Below are positions 30,561 to 39,494 of a stretch of DNA of 64,000 bases, in pieces. The notes under the pieces are model-generated. The model made no database searches. It was not told where the DNA came from and saw only the letters and a list, made by a program, of their open reading frames with translations. Origin of the DNA: Gaiellasilicea sp963763755 (lineage in GTDB: Bacteria > Actinomycetota > Thermoleophilia > Gaiellales > Gaiellaceae); assembly GCA_963763755.1 (NCBI GenBank), contig CAVXQE010000002.1, forward strand, positions 186,001 through 250,000, read 5' to 3'. How positions within the stretch are numbered: position 1 is the stretch's first letter; every line of letters begins with the position of its first letter. The position numbers were made by a program, and so were the translations under genes.

Positions 30561-31880
30561 TCATGCCGCCGCCTGCCGAGCGGCCGGAAGCCGCTCGAGG
30601 ATCCCGGGAACGACCTGGTTCGAGACGCCGATCACGGCCTGCCCGCTGACGATCTCCGGGTAGACGTGCGCGGTCGAAGCGAGCGAGAGCCCCGGCACCG
30701 AGAACATCTCGGGCAGCCGCTTGGCGCCGCCGACGAGGTGCACCGGCTCGGTCACGCGCGCCCGCTGCACGACGGACGAGACGATCTCGTCGTCGCGCAG
30801 GTCGGGGAAGATCGTGCGGGCGTACTCCATGTACTTCCGCTCGACCTCCTCCGGCGAGGCTTCGTGATCCGGGTGCCCCGGGTCGACGTACTTCGAGACG
30901 TAGAGCAGGTGCCCCCCGACACGCTCCGGATCGACCACGTGCGTGGTCTCTACCACCGTCGTCAGCGGGACTCGCCGGTCCGTGATGTTCAGGTGGTAAT
31001 ACGGGCTGAGGCTCCGCTTGAGGCGGAGCAGCAGGCAAATGACGCCGAGGTACCGGCAGTGATCGGCCGGCGCCTGCTCGGCGAGCTCGGGTGCGAGCAC
31101 GCGGCGCGCCATCGGCGGCGCCAGCGAGCAGAGAACATGATCGAAGCGCTGGAGGCGACCGTCGACCACGACACCGACGGCGCGGCCGCCTTCGGCGGCG
31201 ATCTGCTCGACGGTCGCCCCTGCGTGTACCACGCCGCCGAGGGCGACGATCTTGTTCTCGAGGGCGTCGATGATCGTCTGGTAGCCGCCATCGAGCCAGC
31301 CCATGACCTCGCGGCCGCTCTTGTCGCGCGTCGAGCCCATCCGGCGCGTGCGCGCCCAGATGTAGGTCGCGGGCAGGTCGTCGAACTCGCCGTCGAACTT
31401 GGAGTCCAGGAGCGGCTTCCACAGCTTCTCGACCACTCCCCGCCCGCAGTGCCGCTCGAGCCACTCGAGCAGGGGCTCGTCGTCGAGCTTGTCGTGCTCC
31501 TTCGTCAGCTGGCAGCGGGCGACGAATGCCGCCAGCCGCACCCGCTCATGCGGGCGGAGCAGCGGAAAGGTGAGGAACTCCTTCGGCGAGGTCATCGAGA
31601 AGAGCCGCCCGTCGCCGTAGAAGCCGACCTTCGTCGGCTGGAAGCGCCACTTGTCGCCGACGCCGAGCTCGTCGGCGAGGCCGAGGACCCGGTCGTCGCT
31701 CGGCAGGACGACGTGGTAGAAGCGATCGGCGGCCGTCCCGTCGAAGTCGAAGGACCCGACGAGCCCGCCCAGGTCCGGCGCGCGCTCGTAGAGCGAGACG
31801 GCGACGCCTGCCTGCGCGAGGCGATATGCGGCGGTCATCCCGAGGATGCCGCCGCCGACAATCCCGACGCTCGGCTTCAT
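30561..31880 (-). CDS. FAD-dependent amine-oxidase/protoporphyrinogen-oxidase-like oxidoreductase
   Basis: 439 residues in one clean frame. GIVGGGILGMTAAYRLAQAG at residues 6-25 is the dinucleotide-binding GxGxxG with YERAPDLGG as the family second motif. The C-terminus has MFSVPGLSLASTAHVYPEIV followed by AVIGVSNQVV, the usual FAD-contact end. Enzymes of this type next to an SDR epimerase and a dolichol-phosphate-type GT2 occur in cell-wall sugar loci, where they may oxidise or rearrange a lipid-linked or nucleotide sugar in the manner of UDP-galactopyranose mutase. No substrate can be stated. The start ATG overlaps the GT2 stop by four bases (ATGA at 31877-31880), so the two are translationally coupled. 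Confidence 0.85.
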   Translation of the reverse strand: MKPSVGIVGGGILGMTAAYRLAQAGVAVSLYERAPDLGGLVGSFDFDGTAADRFYHVVLPSDDRVLGLADELGVGDKWRFQPTKVGFYGDGRLFSMTSPKEFLTFPLLRPHERVRLAAFVARCQLTKEHDKLDDEPLLEWLERHCGRGVVEKLWKPLLDSKFDGEFDDLPATYIWARTRRMGSTRDKSGREVMGWLDGGYQTIIDALENKIVALGGVVHAGATVEQIAAEGGRAVGVVVDGRLQRFDHVLCSLAPPMARRVLAPELAEQAPADHCRYLGVICLLLRLKRSLSPYYHLNITDRRVPLTTVVETTHVVDPERVGGHLLYVSKYVDPGHPDHEASPEEVERKYMEYARTIFPDLRDDEIVSSVVQRARVTEPVHLVGGAKRLPEMFSVPGLSLASTAHVYPEIVSGQAVIGVSNQVVPGILERLPAARQAAA

Positions 31881-32699
31881 GCGCCGAGTGCGCCTTCGGG
31901 TGCAGCAGGAACCGGTTCGGGTGCGCCCTCGCGTGCGCGGAAGAGCATCCGCCAGTAGGCGAGCATCGTCTTGAAGACCGGCATCTTGCTCTCGCCGTTC
32001 CGCTTGCTCCAGTCGAGCGAGACGGGCACCTCGACGATGCGGGCGTTCATCGCCGCCAGCTTCGCGAGCAGCTCTGCCTTGCAGGCGAAGCCGCGCTCGC
32101 GGATCAGGCGCTCGCCGTAGCGGTCCGACGCATCCTGGAGCGTCGATGCCCGGTAGACGCGGAAGAAAGAGGAAACGGTGGTTGCTTCGAGCCCGAGGCT
32201 GTGGCGCACGACCCAGCCGGCAGCCGCGCTCAGCAGGCGCCGGTGAGGGCTGACGCCCTCCATCCGCCAGTCAGCGAGCACGACGTCGGCACCGCGCCGA
32301 ACCTCGTCGAGCATCTGCGGCAGCGCGCCGAGGTCGCCGGTCGTGTCTGCCTCGAGCGTGACGATCAACGCATCGGGGTCGGCGCACTGCAGCGCCGAGG
32401 TGAAGCCAGTCCGAAACGCCGCGCCGGGGCCCTGGTTGACCTCGAGCCGGACGAGCTCGACCGGCAGCGGGCCGGAATACGCCTCAACGAGCGCGGACGT
32501 GTCGTCCGCCGAGCCGTCGTCGACGATGAAGATCCGCGAGCCCTCGCCGAGCAGGTCGCTCGTCTGCGCCAGGTCGGCGAAGAGGTTCGGCAGGTTCTGC
32601 TTCCTCGTTGAAGGCGGGGATGACGAAGAGGAGTTGTGGCCTGCTCTCGGCCTGAGTCCCCTCGTCCACCGCTCTCGTTGTCATCTCCAAAGTGCTCAC
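31877..32699 (-). CDS. Glycosyltransferase family 2, polyprenyl-phosphate hexose transferase-like
   Basis: The start is GTG at 32699 with GGGAGAG upstream (MSTLEMTTRAVDEG). LLFVIPAFNEE begins the GT-A fold; IFIVDDGSADDTSALVEAY carries the nucleotide-binding DD, and LIVTLEADTTGDLGALPQML has the metal-binding acidic pair. EVPVSLDWSKRNGESKMPVF, near the end, is the classic lipid-phosphate mannosyl/glucosyltransferase signature (DPM1/GtrB type). About 273 residues with no C-terminal membrane helices, so it is soluble or peripheral. One extra base near 32605 (in FNEEQNL) shifts the frame. It makes a polyprenyl-phosphate sugar, perhaps the donor for the membrane GT-C-like protein at 28341-29502. 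Confidence 0.85.
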
Positions 32700-32975
32700 G
32701 TGCGTCGCTCTCCCACCGTCGAAGTCGGTCGTGCCCCCGTTGCAAGGAGCCTAGGAGGGGCGCAGCGAGGCTTCCAGGCCAGAGCGGCAATCCCCGTCGG
32801 GGGTTGGGGCAGCTAGCCCTTCGGGGGGCTGACATGTCTAGAACGGTCCGCGCAAAGCCTGACCCGAAGGGGATTTATCCCGAGGGCCTCGGCAGCGCAT
32901 GATTCGAGACGTGTGGCGAGGACAGCTTCGAATCCGGTTCTGCCGGTGTTCGCCGGTGGTGCCGGCGTGACTGAG
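32700..32975. other. Divergent intergenic region
   Basis: 276 bases separate the minus-strand GT2 operon from the plus-strand flippase gene, so both promoters should lie here. It contains GGGATTTATCCC-type AT-richer sequence near 32870, but no clear -35/-10 pair or operator could be chosen. Confidence 0.4.
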
Positions 32976-34274
32976 ATGGCGGTCAATCCGTCCGTCGCGA
33001 CCGAACGCGCCGTCAGGGCACCTCGAAGCTTCGACGGCGCGGTGCTCCTCTCGGGAGCGACCGTCGCGTCCGGGATTCTCGCCTACGCCTACCACGTGCT
33101 GGCCGCACGCGTGCTCGGCCCAGAGGCCTACGGTCTCGTCGCCGTTCTCTGGGCAGCGTTGTTCCTGCTCGTGGTCGTGCTCTTCCGGCCGCTCGAGCAG
33201 ACGACGTCACGGGCGCTCGCCGACCGGCTGGCTCGAGGACATGAGGTTCGCTCCGTTCTGCGGGCGATGTTCTGGATCTACCTGGTGCTCGCCGTCGCGA
33301 TCGGAGTCGTCGGCGCGCTCGGTTGGGGGTTGATCGGCGACCGGCTCTTCCTCGGCGACTCCTTCTATACCGCGGCGCTCGTGATCGGCCTCGCCGCCTA
33401 CGGCGTCGCCTACGTGGCGCGCGGCGTGTTCGCCGGCGCCCGCTGGTTCAACGGCTATGCGCTGCTGCTGGTCTCTGACGGCGCCGTCCGAGTCGCGGTC
33501 GTCGTGCCGCTGCTCGTTCGTCGCGTCGCGCGATCTCGCTGCGGCAGCGATGGTCGCCGCCGCGGTCGGGAGTGTCGCGCTGCCGGTTCTCGTCGGCCGC
33601 CGCGTGCTCCGCCCGCTGGTCGCCAGGGGAGAGGGATCGCCGTTCCACGTCGGCGCCGCAGTCGCCTTCGCCTGGCCGGCGGCCGTGATCGCGGTCGCTG
33701 ACCAGGTGCTCGTCAACGGCGGCCCGCTGCTCGTGATGCTCGGCGGCGGCGAGAACGTCGGCAAGATCGCCGGTCTCGTCTTCGCGGCCACGATGCTCGT
33801 CCGGATCCCGGTCTTCGTCTTCCAGGGCATCGCAACCTCGATGCTGCCGAACCTGACGCTGCTGCACGCGACCGCCGAGCGCGCGCTCTTCCGCCGCGCG
33901 GTGCTTCGCGCAGCGGGAGGCCTGGCCGGCGTCGCAGCGGTGATCGTGGTCGCGCGCGGCGGCGATCGGGCCGCGAGGCGCTACAGGCGGTCTACGGCTC
34001 GGAATACACCGCCGGCAGGCTCGAGCTCGCGCTTCTCGGAGTGGGCGTCGGCTGCTACCTCGCGACCTCGACCTTCTCGCAGGCGCTGCTCGCGCTCGAT
34101 CGCGGGCGCATCGCGGCGCTCGGCTGGGTCGTCTCCGCCGTGGTCTTCCTCGTCGCCTATGCCGTCATTCCGGGTGAGGCGCTCTTCCGCGTCTCGACCG
34201 CGTTCGCCCTGGGCACGGCGGTTGCGGTGCCTCTCCTCGGCTACGCGCTCGTTCACTGCAGGAGGGACGGATGA
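32976..34274 (+). CDS. Wzx/MurJ-like polysaccharide flippase, frame broken
   Basis: About 430 residues with 10-12 predicted hydrophobic segments, for example GAVLLSGATVASGILAYAYH, LVAVLWAALFLLVVVLF, VLAVAIGVVGALGWGLI, AAVAFAWPAAVIAVADQVLV and FALGTAVAVPLLGYALVH. PLEQTTSRALADR is typical of the first cytoplasmic loop of the polysaccharide transport family. The protein should move a lipid-linked sugar unit across the membrane. ATG 32976 (MAVNPSV) is preferred; a GTG at 32913 would add 21 residues without a better ribosome site. Frame shifts occur near 33510 and 33970, each repaired by removing one base. Its TGA overlaps the next gene's ATG (34271-34274). Confidence 0.82.
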
Positions 34275-35314
34275 GAACACCGGTCACAGTCGGCGTGGTC
34301 TGCGGCGTCTCCGGCCTCGGCGCGACGCTCGCGCGGGCGTTCGACGAGCTGCCGCAGTCGAGTCTGCGCTGGATCTGCGACCAGGCGCCACGGATTGCGA
34401 GCGTGGGCTACGGCCCCGCGACCGCCTGGACGAGCGACTTCGACGAGCTGTTGCAGGACGAGGATCTCGACGTCGTCGTCTTCGCGTCCTCCGAGCTCGC
34501 GGGGTCTGGGCGAGCGCTGGCGGCGCTCGCCGCAGACAAGCACGTCTTCGTCGACGGCCCGCTCGCCTCCGGCTCGGTCGAGGCGGACGCGATGGTGGCG
34601 GCCGCAGCCAAGCGAAACCGGCACCTGATGGCACATTCGCCGGCGCTGCTGCGCCCCGGCGTGCTCCGGCTGCACCGCCTGATCGACCGCGGCGCGCTCG
34701 GCGAGATCTTCTACGTGCACGCGCGGCGCTTCGCGTTGCGGGCCGAGCACCAGGACGTCGACGTGCTCTGGGACCTCGGTGCCGACACGATCGCAACCGT
34801 GCTCGACCTCCTCGGCGACGAGCCGGTCGAGGCACACGCGAGCGGCGTGTCCTACCTCGGTCGCCAGGCGCCCGACGTGATCTTCGCCAAGCTCGAGTTC
34901 GCCACCGGCATCGGCGTCTACGTCCATCTCTCCTGTCTCGAGGGGGAGACCGCCGATCACATCTCGGTCGTGGGCTCGGAAGCCACTGCGGTGCTCGACG
35001 CGAACGAGCCCGAGCACGAGCTCTCGATCTTCGTCAACGGGCCGACGCCGGCCGAGTTCGACGACCTGACGGTCGAGCAGGGCGACAGGGTCAGCTTCCG
35101 GCTGCCGGCGGCAGACTCGCTTCCGGTCGCCTGCGCCCGGTTCCTGACCGCCGTTCGCTCGCAGAGCGAGGTTCAGTACGGACGCGAGGCATCGACTGCG
35201 TTGGCGGTCACCGAAGCGCTCGAGCTCTCGTGTGCGAACCGGGGCACCGTGGAGGCGATCGCGCCGCGGCCGGGACGGCTCGAAGAGAACGTGATCGCGT
35301 TCCGCGCACGCTGA
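34271..35314 (+). CDS. Gfo/Idh/MocA-family NAD(P)-dependent sugar oxidoreductase with altered active site
   Basis: 347 residues in one clean frame. The N-terminal Rossmann part (VTVGVVCGVSGLGATLARAF, ELLQDEDLDVVVFAS) is followed by the family's second domain (LIDRGALGEIFYVHAR, DVLWDLGADTIATVLDLLG). The canonical EKP motif, whose lysine is catalytic, reads VDGP here (HVFVDGPLA, residues about 93-101). The later aspartate/histidine region is D-L-G-A-D instead of D-xGxH. The protein therefore probably binds a nucleotide sugar and NAD but may not perform the standard oxidation. It may act as a regulator, or its catalysis may differ. It is translationally coupled to the flippase. Confidence 0.85.
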   Translation: MRTPVTVGVVCGVSGLGATLARAFDELPQSSLRWICDQAPRIASVGYGPATAWTSDFDELLQDEDLDVVVFASSELAGSGRALAALAADKHVFVDGPLASGSVEADAMVAAAAKRNRHLMAHSPALLRPGVLRLHRLIDRGALGEIFYVHARRFALRAEHQDVDVLWDLGADTIATVLDLLGDEPVEAHASGVSYLGRQAPDVIFAKLEFATGIGVYVHLSCLEGETADHISVVGSEATAVLDANEPEHELSIFVNGPTPAEFDDLTVEQGDRVSFRLPAADSLPVACARFLTAVRSQSEVQYGREASTALAVTEALELSCANRGTVEAIAPRPGRLEENVIAFRAR

Positions 35315-35742
35315 GTCGACGGCCGCCCCCCGACCAAGTGGAGGCGGCCGCCGCCTCACGCCAAGATGACCGCTCCAGGGGCCATCGCGCATCCGCCAAA
35401 AGGGTGATTTTGCAGGGCAAGTGCCGGGCTTCCTGCTTGGTCTCAGGAAGTCCGGCGACTCACCCTCGAGCGCAGGCGATAAAGCGTCCGCTGCGCTTCT
35501 GCGCGCGTGTAAGCGGCCTCACAACGCGCAGGAGAGACGTTACGCCCGGCCCGCCGCCACCGCCACTAGCCGATTGAGCAGATCTCCGATTGCGAGAAGT
35601 TCGACACCTTTTCTCCAGAAAAATTCCACACAAACCTTCACTTTCATCACGAACTGCGCTAGGTTGAGCGGAGGGTAAAGGCGGGCGTGGAGGTTGGAGC
35701 ACCACACGCAAGACATGTGAAGACGAAAGGCGGCCCTTTCGA
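35315..35742. other. 428-base intergenic region without a gene
   Basis: It follows the oxidoreductase gene. Near its left end is a GC-rich hairpin (CGGCCGCC at 35320-35327 pairing with GGCGGCCG at 35343-35350), a possible terminator without a T-run. The right half is unusually AT-rich for this genome (35575-35670) and carries the promoter listed separately. No coding sequence or recognised riboswitch was found. Confidence 0.5.
35637..35665 (+). promoter_or_regulatory. Likely sigma-70-type promoter for the response regulator
   Basis: TTCACT (35637-35642) and TAGGTT (35660-35665) are separated by 17 bases, within the AT-rich part of the gap. Transcription would begin near 35672 and give a leader of about 70 bases before ATG 35743. 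Confidence 0.5.
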
Positions 35743-36424
35743 ATGAGTCAGTACAACGGGCGTACGGCAGTACTCGTAGATCATCATCCGCTTTGGCTAG
35801 ACGCAGTCAGTCTGGTCGTGGCGGATCTCGGCTTGACGGTCGTCGGCACAGCGACGTCCGGGCGCGATGGGCTTGCGCTCGTGACCGAGCATCGTCCCGA
35901 CGTCCTTGTCACCGGCATTCAGATGCCGGAGGGCGACATCGACGGGATCGAGCTCGTGCGCAAGGGGAACGAGATCGTCCCCACGCTTGCGCGGGATCGT
36001 CCTCTCGGTGTACGACGACACGAAGCACATCGACGCGGCCCTTGCGGCGGGCGCAGTCGCGTACGTGATCAAGACGGCGCATCCGGATGACCTTCGCTCC
36101 GCCATCCGGCAGGCGTTCGCACACTCGGTCTATCTGCCGGGCAGCCGGCCGGCCGCGGCGCAGACGTCGCGCGCCGCGACCGAGGATCTGCCCGATCTCA
36201 CGCGGCGCGAGCTGGAGATCCTCCAGCTGGTCGCGGAGGGACACTCGAACACGCAGCTCGCGAAGATGCTGTGGGTGACCGAGCAGACCGTGAAGTTCCA
36301 CCTGTCCAACGTGTACCGGAAGCTGGACGTGGCGAACCGGACCGAGGCGAGCCGCTGGGCTCAGCTGCACGGTCTGCTGGGTTCGCCGAAGCACGACCAG
36401 CTCGCCGGAGCGTCGGTCGGCTAG
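35743..36424 (+). CDS. LuxR/NarL-family response regulator with a degenerate receiver
   Basis: 226 residues after repair of one extra base near 35989. The receiver begins TAVLVDHHPLWLDAVSLV and the C-terminal domain is a LuxR helix-turn-helix (LTRRELEILQLVAEGHSNTQLA, EQTVKFHLSNVYRKLDVANR). In normal receivers the phosphorylated aspartate lies in LLDIxMP; here the phrase is VLVTGIQMP, so position 58 is glycine, and the acidic pair is Asp13-His14. The conserved Ser (VLSVYDD) and Lys (YVIKTAHP) remain. The protein can probably bind DNA but not be phosphorylated in the usual way. No histidine kinase gene is adjacent. It stands alone between an intergenic promoter and a convergent gene. Confidence 0.88.
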
Positions 36425-36433
36425 AGAAACACC

Positions 36434-36474
36434 GCTCCCTCGCGCGCCCGTGTGAACGGGCTGCGCGGGGGAGC
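36434..36474. terminator. Bidirectional hairpin between convergent genes
   Basis: GCTCCC at 36434-36439 pairs with GGGAGC at 36469-36474, with inner CGCGC/GCGCG and CCCGT/ACGGG pairs and a short GTGA loop. It separates the response-regulator gene from the convergent phosphoesterase. There is no clear T-run on either side. Confidence 0.5.
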
Positions 36475-36487
36475 TACTCGTCTGGTC

Positions 36488-37294
36488 CTAGTGGCAGGCC
36501 CCCGAGCCGCTGTCGCTGTAGGTCGAGCCGGCGACGGGGACGAAGCGCCAGTCGTACGCTTCCGGATGCAGTGTCAGCCTGAGGACGCCGTAGGTCAGAA
36601 AGTTGACTGTGACGCTCTTGGGCCGCGACAGGCGGAACAGCACCGGATAGTGGCTCCGGCCGCCGGTGCCGACGACGAAGGTCCGGATGCCCTCGAACGG
36701 GGCGAACCGCTCGTAGTGGTGGTCGTGGCCGGCGAGGACGATGTCGGCACCACCGCGGCTGAGCGTCGTCCACAGCGCGCCGAGGGTGGTGTCCGAGCCG
36801 TGGAGGCCGGAGCTGAAGCGCGGGTGATGCATGTACGCAACGGTGCAAGAGGCCGGATTCGCAGCGAGGTCCGCGGCGAGCCAGCGTTGCTGCGGCGATC
36901 CGCGCCCGCAGCCGCCCGCGGGGCGGCAGTTGGAGTTGAGGACGACGACGTGCCAGTCGCCGAGGTCGTAGGAGTAGTAGCCCGAGCGCGGGAGGTGGAA
37001 GTAGGCGATCGCAGCCTTCGCGTCGCCGGAGCCGTACTCGTGATTGCCGAGTGCGGCGCGCGTCCGGCCGCGGAAACGGCCCCACGAGTAGCAGTCGCGG
37101 AACTCCTGTGCGGTTCCGCGTTCGTACACCGCGTCGCCGAGGACAGCGACGGTTCCGGGGATCCGGGCGACGAGCGCCGCGGTCCGCTCGTCGCCCGACG
37201 AGCGGCAGGAGGCGATGTCGCCGGCGGCGATCAGCGTGGTGGGTTGTGCGGGTGCGAGCAGCGAGAGCGCCGTCGCGATCGTCGCGAGAATCAA
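36488..37294 (-). CDS. Exported metallophosphoesterase (calcineurin-like)
   Basis: The start is TTG at 37294, overlapping the asd stop (TTGA), followed by a signal-like segment (LILATIATALSLLAPAQP). The metallophosphoesterase motifs are in order: AAGDIASC (first metal Asp), VLGDAVYERG (GD), ALGNHEYG (GNHE), VAYMHHPRF (His) and LAGHDHHYERF (GHxH). About 268 residues. The family is close to purple-acid-phosphatase-like secreted phosphoesterases; the substrate is unknown. It ends with a C-terminal beta-rich segment and GACH. The overlap means it is co-transcribed with lysC-asd, an unusual partner for amino-acid genes. Confidence 0.85.
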   Translation of the reverse strand: MILATIATALSLLAPAQPTTLIAAGDIASCRSSGDERTAALVARIPGTVAVLGDAVYERGTAQEFRDCYSWGRFRGRTRAALGNHEYGSGDAKAAIAYFHLPRSGYYSYDLGDWHVVVLNSNCRPAGGCGRGSPQQRWLAADLAANPASCTVAYMHHPRFSSGLHGSDTTLGALWTTLSRGGADIVLAGHDHHYERFAPFEGIRTFVVGTGGRSHYPVLFRLSRPKSVTVNFLTYGVLRLTLHPEAYDWRFVPVAGSTYSDSGSGACH

Positions 37295-38244
37295 GCCGCG
37301 ACGCGCTGCTGTGCCAGCAGAAGCTCGGCGATCTGGATTGCGTTCAGCGCCGCGCCCTTGCGCAGGTTGTCGCCGACGATGAACAGTGCGAGCCCGTTCT
37401 CGATCGTCGGGTCCTTGCGGATGCGGCCGACGAGGACGTCGTCGCCGCCTGCAGCGCCGCCCGGAGTGGGGAACTGCTCGAGCCGGAGACCCGGCGCGCC
37501 GCCGAGGATCGATGTCGCCTGCTCGGCGGAGAGCGGCTCCTTCGTCTCGATCCACACGGCCTCGGCGTGCCCGACGAGGATCGGCACGCGCACGCAGGTC
37601 GCGCTCACCGGCAGCGCCGGCAGCTCGAGGATCTTCCGTGTCTCCTCTCGCAGCTTCTCTTCCTCGTCGAACTCGACGCCGTCGAAGCTCCAGTCCATGC
37701 GCAGGTCGTTCTCCTCCGGCGTTTGCGCCCGCAGGCGCTCCATCGCCTGCGCGCCTGCCCCGGAGACCGACTGGTAGGTGGCGACACGGATGCGTTCGAG
37801 CCCGACAGCGTCGTGCAGCGGCTTGAGCGCACACGTGAGCGGGATCGCGCAGCAGTTCGGGTTCGCGACGATCCCCTGGTGCTCGGCTGCGCGAATCCCG
37901 TTCACTTCGGGCACGACGAGCGGAATCCCGGGCTGGAGCCGGTAGGCAGCTGACTTGTCGACGCACACGGCCCCACCGTGGACGGCGTGTGGAACCAGCT
38001 CGAGGCTCGCCGAGGTGCCGACCGAGAAGAGACAGAGATCGAGATCGCCGGCGGAGAGCACCTCCGGCGTCGCCTCCTCGACGGTCGTCCCGCCCAGCTG
38101 CTTCCCCGCGGAGCGCGCGGAGGCGAAGAGGCGCACGTCGCGGTAGCCGCGCTCGCGCAGAAGCTCCAGCGTGATCGTCCCGACCGCGCCGGTGGCGCCG
38201 ACGACGCCGATACGCGGGTTGCTAGCCAAGCTCGAACGCCTCAT
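37291..38244 (-). CDS. asd: Aspartate-semialdehyde dehydrogenase
   Basis: 317 residues. GVVGATGAVG (residues about 12-21) is the NADP-binding loop, and VANPNCCAIPLT contains the catalytic cysteine (usual NPNCST/NPNCxx). YQSVSGAGAQAMERL and IRKDPTIENGLALFIVGDNL carry the substrate contacts and the family ending ALNAIQIAELLL. It reduces aspartyl phosphate to the semialdehyde for lysine, threonine and methionine synthesis. The gene overlaps the lysC stop by 23 bases if ATG 38244 is used; an internal start would remove most of the overlap. It is followed at once by the metallophosphoesterase. Confidence 0.95.
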   Translation of the reverse strand: MRRSSLASNPRIGVVGATGAVGTITLELLRERGYRDVRLFASARSAGKQLGGTTVEEATPEVLSAGDLDLCLFSVGTSASLELVPHAVHGGAVCVDKSAAYRLQPGIPLVVPEVNGIRAAEHQGIVANPNCCAIPLTCALKPLHDAVGLERIRVATYQSVSGAGAQAMERLRAQTPEENDLRMDWSFDGVEFDEEEKLREETRKILELPALPVSATCVRVPILVGHAEAVWIETKEPLSAEQATSILGGAPGLRLEQFPTPGGAAGGDDVLVGRIRKDPTIENGLALFIVGDNLRKGAALNAIQIAELLLAQQRVAA

Positions 38245-39451
38245 GGAGGGCCTGGACGGCCCGGTCGACGTCGGTGGAGGGGACGTGGCACGCGATCTTG
38301 ATCGGCGAGGTGGAGACGATCGACGCCTCGATTCCGGCCTGCTCGAGCGTGGCGAACGTCTTCGCGGCGACTCCTGGGTGGCTCTTCATTCCGGCCCCGA
38401 CGAGGCTGACCTTGCCGAGGTCGTCACGCGAGGTCCAGCTGACGCCGAGCGCGTCGAGCGTGCGTGAGGCGTCGGCGCGATCCTCGACCGGGGCGGAGAA
38501 GACGATCTCGGCGTTCGTCTGCACGATCGTGTCGACGTTCACGGAAGCCTCGGCGAGCGCGCCGAAGAGCTGCGCGGCCGTGGTGCCCTCGACGCGGTAG
38601 ACGGTCTCCTCGCGCTGGTGCACGACGCCGGAGATCAGTGCCTTTTCGAGCATCTCCTTCTCCTCCTGCTGGATCCACGTGCCGTCTCCTTCTTCGAAGG
38701 ACGAACGGACGTGGAGACGCACATTGTGACTACGCGCGACCTCGATCGAGCGCGTGGCCATCACGCCGGCCCCGGAGGAGGCCATCTCGAGCATCTCGTC
38801 GAAGCTGACGTGGGTCAGCTGGCGGGCGTTGGACACGACCCGCGGGTCGGCGGAGTAGACGCCGAGGACGTCGGTGTAGATCTCGCAGTGATCGGCGCCG
38901 AGTGCCGCCGCGAGGGCGACCGCGGTCGTGTCGGAGCCGCCGCGGCCGAGCGTCGTCACCTCGAATGCGGTCGAGACGCCCTGGAAGCCGGCGACGAGGA
39001 CGATCGTCCCCTCGTCGAGCGCCTCGTGGATCCGGCGCGCGCGCACCTCGACGATCTTTGCCTTTCCATGCACGGTGTCGGTGACGATCCCCGCCTGCGA
39101 GCCGGTGAGCGAGATCGCCTCGTGCCCGAGATCGTGGATCACCATCGCCGCCAGCGCACAGGAGATCCGCTCCCCGACCGAGACGAGCATGTCGAGCTCA
39201 CGGGGATGTGGCGCGTCCGAGATCTGGTGGGCGAGATCGAGCAGCTCGTCGGTCGTGTGCCCCATCGCCGAGAGGACGCCGACGACGCGGTGCCCTTCGT
39301 CACGGGCGGCGACGAGACGAGCGGCGACGCGCTTCAGCTTCTCCGGGTCGCCGACGGAGGTGCCGCCGAACTTCATCACGACCGTGCCGAGGTGGGCGGC
39401 CTCCGCGTCGGCATCGACCGCCGGGACGGCTTCGTACTCGGTCGCGGCCAT
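38222..39451 (-). CDS. lysC: Aspartate kinase
   Basis: 409 residues from ATG 39451 (MAATEYE). VVMKFGGTSVGDPEKL is the ATP-binding start; SVGERISCALAAM and LGRGGSDTTAVALAAALGAD are conserved kinase motifs, and EIYTDVLGVYSADPR is the aspartate-binding stretch. Two ACT regulatory domains fill the last 150 residues (ISGVVHQREETVYRVEGT; KVSLVGAGMKSHPGV). The frame stays open far upstream of 39451, but that extension runs through the hairpins at 39498-39561 and is not plausible protein. It catalyses the first step of the lysine/threonine pathway with asd directly downstream. Confidence 0.95.
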   Translation of the reverse strand: MAATEYEAVPAVDADAEAAHLGTVVMKFGGTSVGDPEKLKRVAARLVAARDEGHRVVGVLSAMGHTTDELLDLAHQISDAPHPRELDMLVSVGERISCALAAMVIHDLGHEAISLTGSQAGIVTDTVHGKAKIVEVRARRIHEALDEGTIVLVAGFQGVSTAFEVTTLGRGGSDTTAVALAAALGADHCEIYTDVLGVYSADPRVVSNARQLTHVSFDEMLEMASSGAGVMATRSIEVARSHNVRLHVRSSFEEGDGTWIQQEEKEMLEKALISGVVHQREETVYRVEGTTAAQLFGALAEASVNVDTIVQTNAEIVFSAPVEDRADASRTLDALGVSWTSRDDLGKVSLVGAGMKSHPGVAAKTFATLEQAGIEASIVSTSPIKIACHVPSTDVDRAVQALHEAFELG

Positions 39452-39494
39452 GCCGATGAGTGTAGACACGAGCCCGGAACCGGCCCCTGAAACG

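Noticed and set aside
36488..37966. A single 492-codon protein covering phosphoesterase and asd antisense-shifted sequence
   Set aside because: The upstream half is an out-of-frame reading of asd; the phosphoesterase begins at TTG 37294 with a signal segment.
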